Assembly (NCBI RefSeq): GCF_001421485.1
Contig: NZ_LMKK01000001.1
Span: forward strand, 253,717-317,716
Reading direction: 5' to 3'
Origin: Agreia sp. Leaf210
GTDB lineage: Bacteria > Actinomycetota > Actinomycetes > Actinomycetales > Microbacteriaceae
DNA: 64,000 nt
In this document: positions 1 to 8,649 of the stretch, one piece after another
How positions within the stretch are numbered: the stretch's first letter is position 1
Layout of the letters: every line of letters starts with the position of its first letter
Program-made: the position numbers and the translations under genes
The notes under the pieces: model-generated
What the model was told of the DNA's origin: nothing
Database searches by the model: none
The model's input: only the letters and a program-made list of their open reading frames with translations

Positions 1-1451
1 GCCGCCACGTAGTCGGCGAGAACCTGAGCCGCGGCATCCGTGACGCTGTAGAGGCTCGGAACGACGACGAGCGCGTAGCTGTCGACGGGAGCGCCCGGGG
101 CCACGATGTCGACCGTGATGCCCGCGCCGAGGAGTGCGTTGTATGCGGCGTGCACCTGGGCCAGGTAGCGCACCTCGACCGACGGATGCGAGTCGAGGTC
201 GGTGGCCCACCAGGCCTGCCAGTCGAAGACGATGGCCACGTCGGCGTCGACGACGCTGCCGGTCACCTCGGCCAGTTTCGCCAGGATGTCCCCCAGCTCG
301 ACGACCTCGCGCCAGAGCATCGAATCCGTTCCCGCATGGGGCAGCATCGCCGAGTGGAACTTCTCGCTGCCCTGCAGCGAGGCCCTCCACTGGAAGAAGC
401 TGATGCCATCGGCGCCGCGGGCGACGTGGCTGAGGGTGTTGCGGATCATCTCGCCGGGCGCCTTGGCGATATTGAGGGGCTGCCAGTTGACCGCCGAAGT
501 CGCCTGCTCCATGAGCATCCACGGGCGTCCGCCGGCCAGGCCGCGCGTCGCATCCGCCGCGAACGACAGCTCTGATCGCGGGTCGCCCAGACGATGGTCG
601 AGGTAGTGGTCGTTGGCGATGACATCCATGTGAGGCGCCCAGGCCCAGTAGTCCTGATTGCGGATGTGCGCCGTGACCATGAAGTTCGTCGTGATCGGCG
701 CCGAGCTGTGCTTGCGGAGGATCGCCTGCTCTGCCTTGTAGTGGGCCAGCAGTTCATCCGAGCTGAATCGCATGAAGTCGAGCGCCTGGCCCGGATTTCC
801 GGTCGATACCGTCAGCCGGGGCGTGCGGATGTGCTCCCACGACGCGTAGCGCTGGCTCCAGAACGAGGTGCCCCATGCGGCGTTCAGCTCGTCGATGCTG
901 CCGTAGCGCTCCTCGAGCCAACCACGGAAGGCGACGGAGGAGATGGCGCAATAGCAGTGCGCGTTGTGACATCCGATCTCGTTGGAGACGTGCCACAGAC
1001 GCACGGCCGGATGCGCGCCGTAGCGCTCGGCGATCTTCTCGACGAGCGCGAGCGCGTGCTCCCGGTAGGCGGGAGAGCTCGGGCAGAACGCCTGGCGTCC
1101 GCCGAATTCGCGCGTCGTGCCGTCGGCCATCATGGGCAACGATTCGGGGTAGTCGGCGCTGAACCACGGCGGCGGGCTGGCCGTCGCCGTGCCGAGGTTG
1201 ATGCCGATGCCGTGCTCGTGGAGGATCTGGATGATCGTGTCGAGCGCGTCGAAGTCGTAGCTGCCCCGCACGGGTTCGAGCTGCGCCCAGCCGAAGATGT
1301 TCAGCGCCACCAGGGTCACGCCGGCCTCGTTCATCAGGCGGGCGTCCTCGAGCCAGGTCTCTCGACTCCACTGCTCGGGGTTGTAGTCGCAACCGAAAGT
1401 GAACGCGGAGACGTCGCCATCGATCAGGGTGGCTACTGCGGTCTCGCTCAC
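1..1451 (-). CDS. Beta-galactosidase, GH42 family (C-terminal part outside window)
   Basis: Cytoplasmic glycoside hydrolase predicted to release terminal beta-galactosides. The GTG start at 1451 opens a protein beginning VSETAVATL; an ATG at 1465 is in another frame and meets a stop. Family marks: WHVSNEIG near residues 153-160 with acid/base Glu158, and MEQATSAVNW further on carrying the nucleophile Glu. C123, C161, C166 and C168 fit the zinc site of GH42 enzymes. About 483 codons are visible against the usual 650-700, so the C-terminal trimerisation and beta domains lie outside. It diverges from a LacI regulator, and the two operators between them probably control it. The true substrate could be another galactoside or arabinoside. 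Confidence 0.9.
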   Translation of the reverse strand, partial: MSETAVATLIDGDVSAFTFGCDYNPEQWSRETWLEDARLMNEAGVTLVALNIFGWAQLEPVRGSYDFDALDTIIQILHEHGIGINLGTATASPPPWFSADYPESLPMMADGTTREFGGRQAFCPSSPAYREHALALVEKIAERYGAHPAVRLWHVSNEIGCHNAHCYCAISSVAFRGWLEERYGSIDELNAAWGTSFWSQRYASWEHIRTPRLTVSTGNPGQALDFMRFSSDELLAHYKAEQAILRKHSSAPITTNFMVTAHIRNQDYWAWAPHMDVIANDHYLDHRLGDPRSELSFAADATRGLAGGRPWMLMEQATSAVNWQPLNIAKAPGEMIRNTLSHVARGADGISFFQWRASLQGSEKFHSAMLPHAGTDSMLWREVVELGDILAKLAEVTGSVVDADVAIVFDWQAWWATDLDSHPSVEVRYLAQVHAAYNALLGAGITVDIVAPGAPVDSYALVVVPSLYSVTDAAAQVLADYVA

Positions 1452-1498
1452 GGTACGGGCTCCATTGTCAGTTCATGCTCGATCCCGCGGCCGCGCCG

Positions 1499-1516
1499 TC
1501 TGGGAACGCTCCCAGA
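1499..1516. promoter_or_regulatory. LacI-type operator, copy 1
   Basis: Near-perfect palindrome TCTGGGAACGCTCCCAGA, close to the TGGGAGCGCTCCCA sites bound by CebR-like LacI repressors of actinobacteria. It lies 48-65 bases upstream of the beta-galactosidase start and is repeated exactly 46 bp away. Confidence 0.8.
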
Positions 1517-1544
1517 TTTGTCCGAACGAAAAAAGAAGGTCGGT

Positions 1545-1562
1545 TCTGGGAACGCTCCCAGA
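1545..1562. promoter_or_regulatory. LacI-type operator, copy 2
   Basis: Second identical copy of TCTGGGAACGCTCCCAGA. Two identical sites in a divergent intergenic region suggest cooperative binding by the adjacent LacI protein, repressing the beta-galactosidase and perhaps itself. Confidence 0.8.
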
Positions 1563-1634
1563 ATATGCGCACGGATATCGAGGTGTCAATTCCGGTCGTC
1601 CGATGGCGAACCACCCAGCAGACTTTCAGCCCAG

Positions 1635-1640
1635 TACAGT
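1635..1640 (+). promoter_or_regulatory. -10 hexamer TACAGT, leaderless promoter of the LacI gene
   Basis: TACAGT ends exactly 6 nt before the ATG, so transcription should begin at or next to the start codon. No Shine-Dalgarno sequence is present. Confidence 0.55.
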
Positions 1641-1646
1641 GGGCAT

Positions 1647-2669
1647 ATGACCGCCCGTCGAGCCGCCGCCACACGCGCGACCATCAACGATGTGGCCGCT
1701 GTCGCGGGCGTCTCGCGCGGCACCGTGTCTCGGGTGCTGAACTCTGAGGCGTACGTCTCGGAGGCCGCGCGTTCCGCCGTGACCGACGCCATCTCGAAGG
1801 TGGGCTACGTTCGCAACAGCGCGGCGCGCAACCTGGCCACGCGGCAGTCTCACGCGGTGGGCCTCGTCGTGCACGAACCTCACTCGCTCTTTCTCGAAGA
1901 CCCCAACATCGGCAGCATCCTGCTGGGCATCAACTCCGCCCTGTCCGACGCCGACTATCAGCTCGTCTCGCTCGTCATCGACTCCGAACGCGACAGTCAT
2001 AGGGTGGCCGAGTACCTCAGCGGCGGGTTCGTCGACGGAGTGATCATCGTGTCGGCGCGCGCCCACGATCCGATAGCAAAGGTGGTCGCCGAGCTCGGTA
2101 TCGCGGCAGCCTTCGTGGGTCATCCCGTCGACATCGAAGGCATCCCCTACGTGGGCATCGACAACTTCAGCGCCGCCAAGGCGATCACGACACGGCTCAA
2201 GGAGACCGGTCGACGTCGAATCGGCATGATCGCCGCGGGCCTCGACCGCGACTCCGGACAGGACCGCATGGCGGGCTTCCGCGCCGCGATGGGCGACGCC
2301 TTCGACCCCGAGCTGGTGATCACGACGCCGCTGTACGCACACGCGAGCGGCATCGACGGCATGCGCCTGCTGCTCGACCGTGCGCCCGACATCGACGGCG
2401 TCTTCGCTGCGTCAGACGCCATGGCGGCCGGTGTGCTCGATGTCCTCCGTGAGGTCGGCCGGTCTGTTCCTGCCGACGTGGGCGTCGTGGGATTCGACGA
2501 CAGCGCCTGGGCGACCCGGGCACAGCCCCCGCTCTCGACGGTTCACCAGCCGGCAGGGCAACTCGGTCGACGGGCGGCCGAAAGCGTGCTGGCTCAGCTC
2601 AGGGGCGAGACGGTGGATACCGCGGGCACGTTCCTCGAGACGGCCATCGTCTGGCGCGACTCGGCCTGA
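1647..2669 (+). CDS. LacI family transcriptional regulator
   Basis: 340 aa sugar-responsive repressor. The N-terminal helix-turn-helix with hinge (TINDVAAVAGVSRGTVSRVLN, residues about 12-32) is followed by a periplasmic-binding-protein-like effector domain (VGLVVHEP, DGVFAASDAMAAGVLDVL, VGVVGFDDS). ATG 1647 is chosen because the HTH follows at the family distance and a -10 hexamer sits 6 nt upstream; the open frame continues far upstream only as a shadow of the galactosidase gene. It most likely binds the two CebR-like palindromes in front of the divergent GH42 gene and is released by a galactoside or cello-type oligosaccharide. The ligand is unknown. Confidence 0.9.
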   Translation: MTARRAAATRATINDVAAVAGVSRGTVSRVLNSEAYVSEAARSAVTDAISKVGYVRNSAARNLATRQSHAVGLVVHEPHSLFLEDPNIGSILLGINSALSDADYQLVSLVIDSERDSHRVAEYLSGGFVDGVIIVSARAHDPIAKVVAELGIAAAFVGHPVDIEGIPYVGIDNFSAAKAITTRLKETGRRRIGMIAAGLDRDSGQDRMAGFRAAMGDAFDPELVITTPLYAHASGIDGMRLLLDRAPDIDGVFAASDAMAAGVLDVLREVGRSVPADVGVVGFDDSAWATRAQPPLSTVHQPAGQLGRRAAESVLAQLRGETVDTAGTFLETAIVWRDSA

Positions 2670-2686
2670 GACACGGCCTCCGAGGC

Positions 2687-3553
2687 TCACGATCGGTCGA
2701 GGAACTCCGCCAGCGTCTGAGGGTCGTGCCCTGTCAGAGTTCGGATGTCATCGGTGATGCGCTCCTGTTCGCCGTCAGCCATCGCCGTATACGTCGACAC
2801 CCAGGCGTCGACCTGCCACGATGGCGCGCTATAGCCGGCACGAGACTCGTAGGCCTCGGGCAGCGTCTCGTCGCGGAAGGTGATCGAGCGCCCCGTCTTC
2901 TGGGTGATGATTCGGGCGACCTCGTCGAGGCTCAGCGCCTCGCGGCCTGTCAGCTCGTAGACGGCGCCGCTGTGCGCCGTCGGATCGCTCAGCACCGCGA
3001 GTGCGGCATCGGCCAGGTCTGCCCTGCTGACGGCCGAGACACGACCACTGCCGGCGGGCCCGCGGATCACGCCGTCCTCTCCGGGCAGGAGGGCGAAGAA
3101 GTCCATGTAGAAGTTGTTGCGCAGAAACGTGAAGCTCATTCCGGAGTCTCGGATGTGCTGCTCTGTCGCGAAGTGATCGCGCGCGAGCGTGAACACAGCC
3201 TCGGGGTGCGCGCCGAAGAACGACGTGTACACGATGTGCCGAACGCCGGCCGCTGCGGCGGCATCGATGAACGAGCGGTGCTCGTCGACGCGGTCCGCAC
3301 TCTCCGAGGCGGACACCATGAACAGCGTCTGCACCCCCTCGAGAGCGGCCCGACTCGCCTCGCCGTCGCGATAACTCGCCTGGCGCACCCGCGCGCCCGC
3401 GAGCTGAGGCGCGCGGCTGGCGTCTCGCACCACCAGCGTCTGCGCCTCTCCGCGCTCTGCGATGGCCGTCGCCACTCGTCCGCCGAGATGACCTGTCGAT
3501 CCGGTGACAGCGATCGCCGGGACACTGTCCGTACGGGACTCTGCAATGCTCAT
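2687..3553 (-). CDS. NmrA/QorB-like NAD(P)-binding oxidoreductase
   Basis: 288 aa atypical short-chain reductase with the NAD(P) loop GSTGHLGG near residue 17 and a Rossmann fold; NFYMDFF and the TGREALSLDEVA segment are typical of the NmrA/QorB (quinone oxidoreductase 2 or NAD(P)H sensor) group. It lacks the YxxxK catalytic pair of classical SDRs. Substrate unknown. It has its own leaderless promoter and lies head-to-tail 9 nt from dprA, but is probably not functionally linked to it. Confidence 0.75.
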   Translation of the reverse strand: MSIAESRTDSVPAIAVTGSTGHLGGRVATAIAERGEAQTLVVRDASRAPQLAGARVRQASYRDGEASRAALEGVQTLFMVSASESADRVDEHRSFIDAAAAAGVRHIVYTSFFGAHPEAVFTLARDHFATEQHIRDSGMSFTFLRNNFYMDFFALLPGEDGVIRGPAGSGRVSAVSRADLADAALAVLSDPTAHSGAVYELTGREALSLDEVARIITQKTGRSITFRDETLPEAYESRAGYSAPSWQVDAWVSTYTAMADGEQERITDDIRTLTGHDPQTLAEFLDRS

Positions 3554-3559
3554 GTCTTC

Positions 3560-3565
3560 ACGCTA
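3560..3565 (-). promoter_or_regulatory. -10 hexamer TAGCGT, leaderless promoter of the NmrA-like gene
   Basis: TAGCGT then GAAGAC then ATG on the minus strand, a 6-nt spacing that supports the start at 3553. It overlaps the end of dprA. Confidence 0.5.
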
Positions 3566-4813
3566 CCGTTTCTCTTTCTTCCACCCGGCCTCGCCCTCGA
3601 CCGCCATCCCGTCTAGTGCGAGCAGGCCCAGCACGCCTTCCGTCGCCCCCATCGACATGCCGGTGCGCCGGGCCACATCGCTCGTCGTGCGGGCCGATCG
3701 AGCGCTCAGCGCATCGAGCACACGCACGTGGTCGGGCGGTGGTCTGTCGAATGCCGCGTCGAGGCCGATATCGAGTTCCGGCTGCGCCGCACCATCGGCC
3801 ATGCCCGACGCGAGCTCCAGCACCTCGTCGACGCTCGTGACGCACACCGCATCGAATTCTCTGATCAGACGATGGCACCCCGCCGACGACGGAGACGTGA
3901 CCGGACCGGGAACCGCGCCGAGGGGCCGCCCGACGGATGCCGCGTGCGCCGCGGTATTGAGCGAGCCCGAACGGCGGCCGGCCTCGACGACGACGGTCGC
4001 GACACTCGCCGCTGCTATCAATCGATTGCGTTGCAGAAAGCGCCATTTGGTCGGCGGCGAACCGCAGGGCAACTCGGAGACGACGGCACCGACGGTGGCG
4101 ATGCGCCCCAGCAGGGCATCGTGGCCGCTGGGGTAGAAGCGATCGACACCGCCGGCGAGGAACGCGACCGTGAGCCCGCCGCTCGCGAGCACAGACCGAT
4201 GCACCATGCCGTCGATGCCGTAGGCGGCGCCCGACACCACAGAAACTCCCCTGTCGCTCAGACCAGCTCCGAGTTCCATCGCCATGTGCTCTCCGTAACC
4301 CGTGGCCGCCCGCGCACCGACCAGGGCGACCGACGACGGGAGCGAATCCAAGGCTGCATCGACACCCCGCACCCAGAGTGCGATCGGGCCGTGCACGCCG
4401 AGGTCGTCGACCGCGGAGGGCCAGCTCCTGTCTGACGGAAGAAGAAGTCGGGCCGACACCCTCGCGGCTTGTCTAAGCGCGGTAATGACCGCGCTCGAGA
4501 CCAGACGCGGCCGCCAGCGCTCGAAGGCGAGCGCGAGATCATGCGCGGCGACCGGGTCGGCCCCCGTGCTGGCGGCTTCGGCCGTGACTCGATCGACGGT
4601 CCATGAATCGACGAGAGAAGTGAGGGCAGCCACCGCGCCCAACGACGACACGAGCGCACCCGCGACGGAATCGCCCGGCTCGGCGATGCCCGTCCAGGAT
4701 GCTCTGGCGAAGATCTCGGCCGCAAGCGCCTCGTCGACCTCCGTGTCCGCGCCAGACGACACGGCGGAGGCGAGGCCCATGACCTGACGCGAGTCCAACC
4801 CGAACACGCTCAC
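3563..4813 (-). CDS. dprA: DNA-processing protein DprA
   Basis: 416 aa cytoplasmic single-strand DNA-binding protein that loads RecA on incoming DNA. The Rossmann-like core carries SVALVGARAATGYGEH, VVSGAAYGIDGMVH and RFLQRNRLIAAAS; the C-terminal winged helix (SARTTSDVARRTGMSMGATE) resembles the DprA DML1-like domain. GTG 4813 overlaps the comM stop by 4 nt (GTGA), showing translational coupling and fixing the start; upstream frame is shadow. Last gene of the yraN-comM-dprA run. The N-terminal about 120 residues are poorly conserved. Confidence 0.93.
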   Translation of the reverse strand: MSVFGLDSRQVMGLASAVSSGADTEVDEALAAEIFARASWTGIAEPGDSVAGALVSSLGAVAALTSLVDSWTVDRVTAEAASTGADPVAAHDLALAFERWRPRLVSSAVITALRQAARVSARLLLPSDRSWPSAVDDLGVHGPIALWVRGVDAALDSLPSSVALVGARAATGYGEHMAMELGAGLSDRGVSVVSGAAYGIDGMVHRSVLASGGLTVAFLAGGVDRFYPSGHDALLGRIATVGAVVSELPCGSPPTKWRFLQRNRLIAAASVATVVVEAGRRSGSLNTAAHAASVGRPLGAVPGPVTSPSSAGCHRLIREFDAVCVTSVDEVLELASGMADGAAQPELDIGLDAAFDRPPPDHVRVLDALSARSARTTSDVARRTGMSMGATEGVLGLLALDGMAVEGEAGWKKEKR

Positions 4814-6342
4814 GACTGCAACGACTTCCGCAAGTACAGGGCTCGCCCGACGTGTTCCGCCGTCGGAGACTCGACAGAGTCGAGATCGGCGACGGTCCAT
4901 GCCAGGCGCAGCACCCGGTCGTATCCGCGCATGGTGAGTCCTCCTCGTTCGAGCGCCCGGTCGAGCGACGCTGTGGTGGCGCGATGCAGCCGACGCGGTC
5001 CCGTGCGAAGCCAGGAGCCGGGAACCTGCGAGTTCACCCTCCACGGCGTCTTCGCGAGCCGCTCCGCCGACCGAGCCCGCGCCGCGATGACGGTCGCCCG
5101 CGCCGTAGACGTATCGAGTCGCTCGGCACCGTCGGCCATGCGCAGTTCTGCCGCGGTGATGCGCTGGACACGCAACTGGATGTCGATGCGGTCCATCAGA
5201 GGCCCCGAGATCCGACCGAGATATCGCCGACGGGCGTTCGGGGTGCAGGTGCACTCGGAGTCGCGGGCGCCGTACTGGCCGCACGGACACGGATTCGCCG
5301 CGAGCACCAGCTGGAACGTCGCCGGAAACGAGGCGACCGCGTTCGCTCGATGGATGCTGATGACGCCCGTCTCGATCGGCTGTCTCAGCGCGTCGAGCAC
5401 CGAGGAGTTGAACTCAGGAGCCTCGTCGATGAAGAGCACGCCATGAGAAGCGCGGGCGGCAGCTCCCGGTCTGATCTGTCGCGAGCCGCCACCCACCAGC
5501 GCAGCCGCGGTCGCCGTGTGGTGCGGGCTCTCGAGCGGCGGGCGTGTGATGAGCTGCGAGCCGACGACCTCGCCGCTGAGCGAGCGAAGCGAACTGACCT
5601 CGAGCGATTCGAGGGCACCGAGATCGGGAAGCAACCCAGGTAATCTGGCCGCCAACATGGTCTTGCCCGCGCCGGGTGGGCCGAGCATGAAGAGATGGTG
5701 ACCGCCGGCAGCGGCGACCACGAGGGCCTGAGTCGCGTCGCGATTGCCGACCACATCGGCCAGTTCGAGCACCGGGGTCTCGGTGGCGCTCTCTCTCGCG
5801 AGCAGGATCGGGTCGACGGGCTGAGGCTGGAGGGTACTGCCGTGATAGATCGCCGCGTCACGGACGGAGGCGACGGGAATGACCGTGATGCCGGGCACGA
5901 GGGCCGCTTCATCGGCGTTGCCAGTGGGCACCATGAATCGGGTGAACCCCAATCGCGCAGCAGCGGCCACCGCGGGGAGGATGCCGCTCGTCGGCCTCAA
6001 CCGGCCGTCGAGCCCCAGCTCGCCGAGGTGCACCACCCGGCCGATCGATTCGGCGCTGATGCTGCGTGCGGCCGCCAGCAGCGCCATCGCGATGGCGAGG
6101 TCGAAGACCGGGCCGAACTTCGGCAGTGCGGCGGGCGAGAGGTTCACGGTGATGCGCCTCGCTGGCAAGGGACAGCCTGCGTTGCTCGTGGCGTGCCGCA
6201 CCCTCTCGCGCGCGTTCGACAGCGCCGTATCGGGCAACCCGATGATGGTGAACGACGGAAGGCCGGGAGTGATGTCGGCCTCGACCTCGACCATCTGGCC
6301 GGTCAACCCCAGCAGCGCCACCGCCGTCGTGGTACCGATCAT
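4810..6342 (-). CDS. comM: YifB/ComM family Mg-chelatase-like AAA+ ATPase
   Basis: 510 aa hexameric helicase-type AAA+ protein that promotes branch migration during integration of transforming DNA. Order: N-terminal ChlI-like domain (MIGTTTAVALLGLTG, PALPKFGPVFDLAIAMALL), Walker A GPPGAGKTM, Walker B GVLFIDEAPEF, a Cys cluster CPCGQYGARDSECTC, sensor-2 and C-terminal helical domain. The start at 6342 overlaps the yraN stop by ATGA and matches the family N-terminus. Neighbouring dprA fits a DNA-uptake role, though competence has not been shown for this organism. Confidence 0.93.
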   Translation of the reverse strand: MIGTTTAVALLGLTGQMVEVEADITPGLPSFTIIGLPDTALSNARERVRHATSNAGCPLPARRITVNLSPAALPKFGPVFDLAIAMALLAAARSISAESIGRVVHLGELGLDGRLRPTSGILPAVAAAARLGFTRFMVPTGNADEAALVPGITVIPVASVRDAAIYHGSTLQPQPVDPILLARESATETPVLELADVVGNRDATQALVVAAAGGHHLFMLGPPGAGKTMLAARLPGLLPDLGALESLEVSSLRSLSGEVVGSQLITRPPLESPHHTATAAALVGGGSRQIRPGAAARASHGVLFIDEAPEFNSSVLDALRQPIETGVISIHRANAVASFPATFQLVLAANPCPCGQYGARDSECTCTPNARRRYLGRISGPLMDRIDIQLRVQRITAAELRMADGAERLDTSTARATVIAARARSAERLAKTPWRVNSQVPGSWLRTGPRRLHRATTASLDRALERGGLTMRGYDRVLRLAWTVADLDSVESPTAEHVGRALYLRKSLQS

Positions 6343-6716
6343 CGGAAGACCCCGCGGAGGTGCTCGACGACGGGCATGCCGCCGTCTCGGATGAGCACCG
6401 ACACCGCATCGATGCGGATGACGCCTGGTCGTGCGCCTTTCTGTGCGTCGCACCACGCGGAGGCGAGCCGGCGCAACCGTGCCAGCTTCGCGTCGGTGAT
6501 CGCCTCGAAGGGGTGCCCGAACGCCGTCGACGATCGCGTCTTGACCTCGACGAACACAGTGTCGCGCCCGTCTACGCCGACGAGATCGATCTCTCCGTGC
6601 TCACACCGCCAGTTGCGTTCGAGAACGTCGAAGCCCTGGTCTACGAGGTAGCTCGCCGCCACGTCTTCGCCCCGGCGACCCAGGGCATCTTTTGCTTTCA
6701 TTCGCGCCTCCGCCAT
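6339..6716 (-). CDS. UPF0102 (YraN) family endonuclease-like protein
   Basis: 125 aa. The ALGRRGEDVAASYLVDQGF, HGEIDLV and VFVEVKTRSS motifs give the D-x(n)-ExK pattern of a restriction-endonuclease-like fold. Start taken at MAEARMKAKD (6716); MKAKD at 6701 is also possible. The longer open frame upstream has no conservation. First gene of the coupled yraN-comM-dprA set. Biochemical role not established for the family. Confidence 0.85.
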   Translation of the reverse strand: MAEARMKAKDALGRRGEDVAASYLVDQGFDVLERNWRCEHGEIDLVGVDGRDTVFVEVKTRSSTAFGHPFEAITDAKLARLRRLASAWCDAQKGARPGVIRIDAVSVLIRDGGMPVVEHLRGVFR

Positions 6717-6806
6717 CGAGGATGGCAGCGCGAGAACTGCGGCAGAGGTCACACCGAGAGAACGGGCGAAACCCACTCTCCACAGGCACAACCGAGGAGA
6801 AGACGC

Positions 6807-7130
6807 CTACTCGTCGAGCGCGAGTTCCTTCGGAAGCTCGAAGTCCTTCGTCGACAGCTCTTCGACGTTGACGTCTTTGAAGGTCAGCACGCGCACGCTC
6901 TTGACGAAGCGGTCGGAGCGGTAGACATCCCACACCCACACGTCGTTCATCACGAGCTCGAAGTAGAAGTCGTGCTCGGTGTCGCGGCGAACCAATTCGA
7001 CGTCGTTGGCCAGATAGAACCGGCGCTCGGTCTCGATCACGTACTTGAACTGCGAGACCACATCGCGGTATTCGCGGTAGAGGGCCAGTTCGACTTCGCG
7101 GTCGTAGTCCTCGATCTCATCATCTTCCAT
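6807..7130 (-). CDS. DUF2469 family conserved actinobacterial protein
   Basis: 107 aa, acidic, beginning MEDDEIEDYDREVELALYREYRDVV; a family found almost only in actinobacteria, always near rnhB and lepB. No signal peptide or membrane segment. Function unknown. A -10-like TAGACT (minus strand, 9 nt before the ATG) suggests a very short leader and separate expression. Confidence 0.9.
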   Translation of the reverse strand: MEDDEIEDYDREVELALYREYRDVVSQFKYVIETERRFYLANDVELVRRDTEHDFYFELVMNDVWVWDVYRSDRFVKSVRVLTFKDVNVEELSTKDFELPKELALDE

Positions 7131-7142
7131 GGTGCGCCCAGT

Positions 7143-7805
7143 CTACGGCGTCGAAACGAGGGCGGATTCCTTCAGCCAGCTGCGGCGATGGAAGTCGCTG
7201 GCTCCGTGGCTGGCGATTGCCTCCATGTGCACGGTGCTTCCGTAGCCCTTGTTGCTGTTCCAGCCGTAGTGAGGCGTGTCGACATGGCGGTCGATCATCA
7301 GACGGTCGCGGTGCACCTTGGCCACGACGGATGCCGCTGCGACCGACGCACAGTCACGGTCGGCTTTCACCCGGGTGACGACGTTCAGAGGCGTGGAGAG
7401 GGCGGGGGCCAGCCAATCGTGGGAGCCGTCGAGCAGAATGACGGAACCGGCGACATCCACCCCGCGGCCATAGAGCAGGCCGAGCCCGCGCTTCGCGGCG
7501 AGTCCGAGGCACGCGATGATGCCGAGTTCGTCGACCTCCTGCGGGCTCGCGAGCCCGACGGCGCTGTCGAGCGCCCACTCCGCCGCAAGCGGGGCGATGC
7601 GCTCGCGCGCCGACTCGGAGAGCATCTTCGAGTCACGCAGGCCCGCGGGAATGGGCGCACGCCTGCTGGCGCGGATCACGCAGAGGCCCACGGCGACAGG
7701 GCCGGCGAGCGCTCCCCTGCCGACCTCATCGATTCCGATGACGAGGCTCGCGCCACGGCGCTCCAGGCCGCGTTCGACCGTGAGGGTCGGGTCGGAGACG
7801 GCTAT
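7143..7805 (-). CDS. rnhB: Ribonuclease HII, apparent ATA start
   Basis: 220 aa enzyme that cleaves RNA in RNA-DNA hybrids and misincorporated ribonucleotides. Catalytic set: IGIDEVGRGALAGPV (Asp-Glu), LLDGSHDW and VTRVKADRDCASVAAASVVAKVHRD. The conserved N-terminus follows ATA GCC GTC TCC GAC, where the ATA overlaps the lepB TAG as ATAG, the same geometry as the ATGA couplings nearby, with GAGG 7 nt upstream. There is no ATG, GTG or TTG at that place; the nearest usable GTG lies about 60 nt inside lepB and would add an unconserved leader. The start is therefore uncertain; the gene is not. Confidence 0.88.
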   Translation of the reverse strand: MAVSDPTLTVERGLERRGASLVIGIDEVGRGALAGPVAVGLCVIRASRRAPIPAGLRDSKMLSESARERIAPLAAEWALDSAVGLASPQEVDELGIIACLGLAAKRGLGLLYGRGVDVAGSVILLDGSHDWLAPALSTPLNVVTRVKADRDCASVAAASVVAKVHRDRLMIDRHVDTPHYGWNSNKGYGSTVHMEAIASHGASDFHRRSWLKESALVSTP

Positions 7806-8548
7806 TTCGATCCCTCGCTCTCGACGCCCGCGAACACATCCGAGTAGTTGTCGAGGAATGTCCAGCGATCGGTCGGCCAGGTGATCCACAGAGCACGACC
7901 CACGACGTTGTCGATCGGCACGAAGCCCTTGCCGGGCTGATCCTGGTTGAACCGCGAATCCTTTGAGTTGTAGCGGTTGTCTCCCATGACCCACAGAGAG
8001 CCCTCGGGCACGGTCACGTCGAAGGCGACTCCGGAGGCGGCCGTCTGCCCGTCGGGCAGCTTGATGTAGGGCTCGTCGAGTGGAACACCGTTGACCGACA
8101 TCTGCCCGAGCGCGTTGCAGCACGTGACGTGGTCACCGGGCAGGCCGATGACCCGCTTGATCAGATGGTCGTTGGCGTCACTCGCGGTGAGTCCCACCGT
8201 CTCGAGTACCCAGTCGAGGGCCGCGGCGACCGGCGCCTTCTCGGGTTCGATCGTGGCCGGCAGCCAGCCGCCCGGATCGGCGAAGACGACGACGTCGCCG
8301 CGCTCGATCGGCATGAGGTTCGGCTCGAGTTGGTTCACCAGAATGCGATCGTTGATCTGAAGCGTGTTCTCCATCGACCCCGAGGGGATGTAGAACGACC
8401 GCACGAGGAAGGTCTTGATCAGCACCGAGGCCAGAACGGCCACGAGGAAGATGATGAGGATGTCGCGGAGGAACAGCAGCGTGCTGCGCTGTCTGCGCGA
8501 ATTCTTGTGCCGGCGTGACGTACGCGATGGCATGGTCGTTTCTGTCAT
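7802..8548 (-). CDS. lepB: Signal peptidase I
   Basis: 248 aa membrane serine protease that removes signal peptides of exported proteins. A basic cytoplasmic N-terminus (RTSRRHKNSRRQR) precedes one transmembrane helix (LLFLRDILIIFLVAVLASVLI), then box B SFYIPSGSMENTL with the nucleophile Ser, box D KRVIGLPGD with the general-base Lys, and box E GDNRYNSKDSR. A cysteine pair (TCCN) lies in the insert after box D. Start ATG 8548. The rplS terminator lies just upstream, so lepB probably has its own or read-through transcription. Confidence 0.95.
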   Translation of the reverse strand: MTETTMPSRTSRRHKNSRRQRSTLLFLRDILIIFLVAVLASVLIKTFLVRSFYIPSGSMENTLQINDRILVNQLEPNLMPIERGDVVVFADPGGWLPATIEPEKAPVAAALDWVLETVGLTASDANDHLIKRVIGLPGDHVTCCNALGQMSVNGVPLDEPYIKLPDGQTAASGVAFDVTVPEGSLWVMGDNRYNSKDSRFNQDQPGKGFVPIDNVVGRALWITWPTDRWTFLDNYSDVFAGVESEGSK

Positions 8549-8555
8549 TTAACCG

Positions 8556-8593
8556 CCTGAGCTCCCTGCCATTTTATGGGCAGGGAGCTCAGG
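8556..8593 (-). terminator. Intrinsic-type hairpin between rplS and lepB
   Basis: A perfect 15-bp stem (CCTGAGCTCCCTGCC with its complement) around an 8-nt AT-rich loop, 56 nt beyond the rplS stop. No clean U-run follows on either strand, as often in actinobacteria. Confidence 0.8.
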
Positions 8594-8649
8594 GATGTGA
8601 ATCGGAGGACCGACGGCGTTTCGGCTGTCAGACGATTCGAAGGCGAGAG

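Noticed and set aside
594-1646. Long open frame in front of the LacI gene, giving a 691-residue protein
   Set aside because: The first 351 codons are the antisense shadow of the GH42 gene with no recognisable domain; the real LacI N-terminus starts at 1647.
4814-5290. N-terminal extension of DprA inside comM
   Set aside because: Arg/His-rich frame-shadow composition; the GTGA coupling at 4810-4813 marks the true start.
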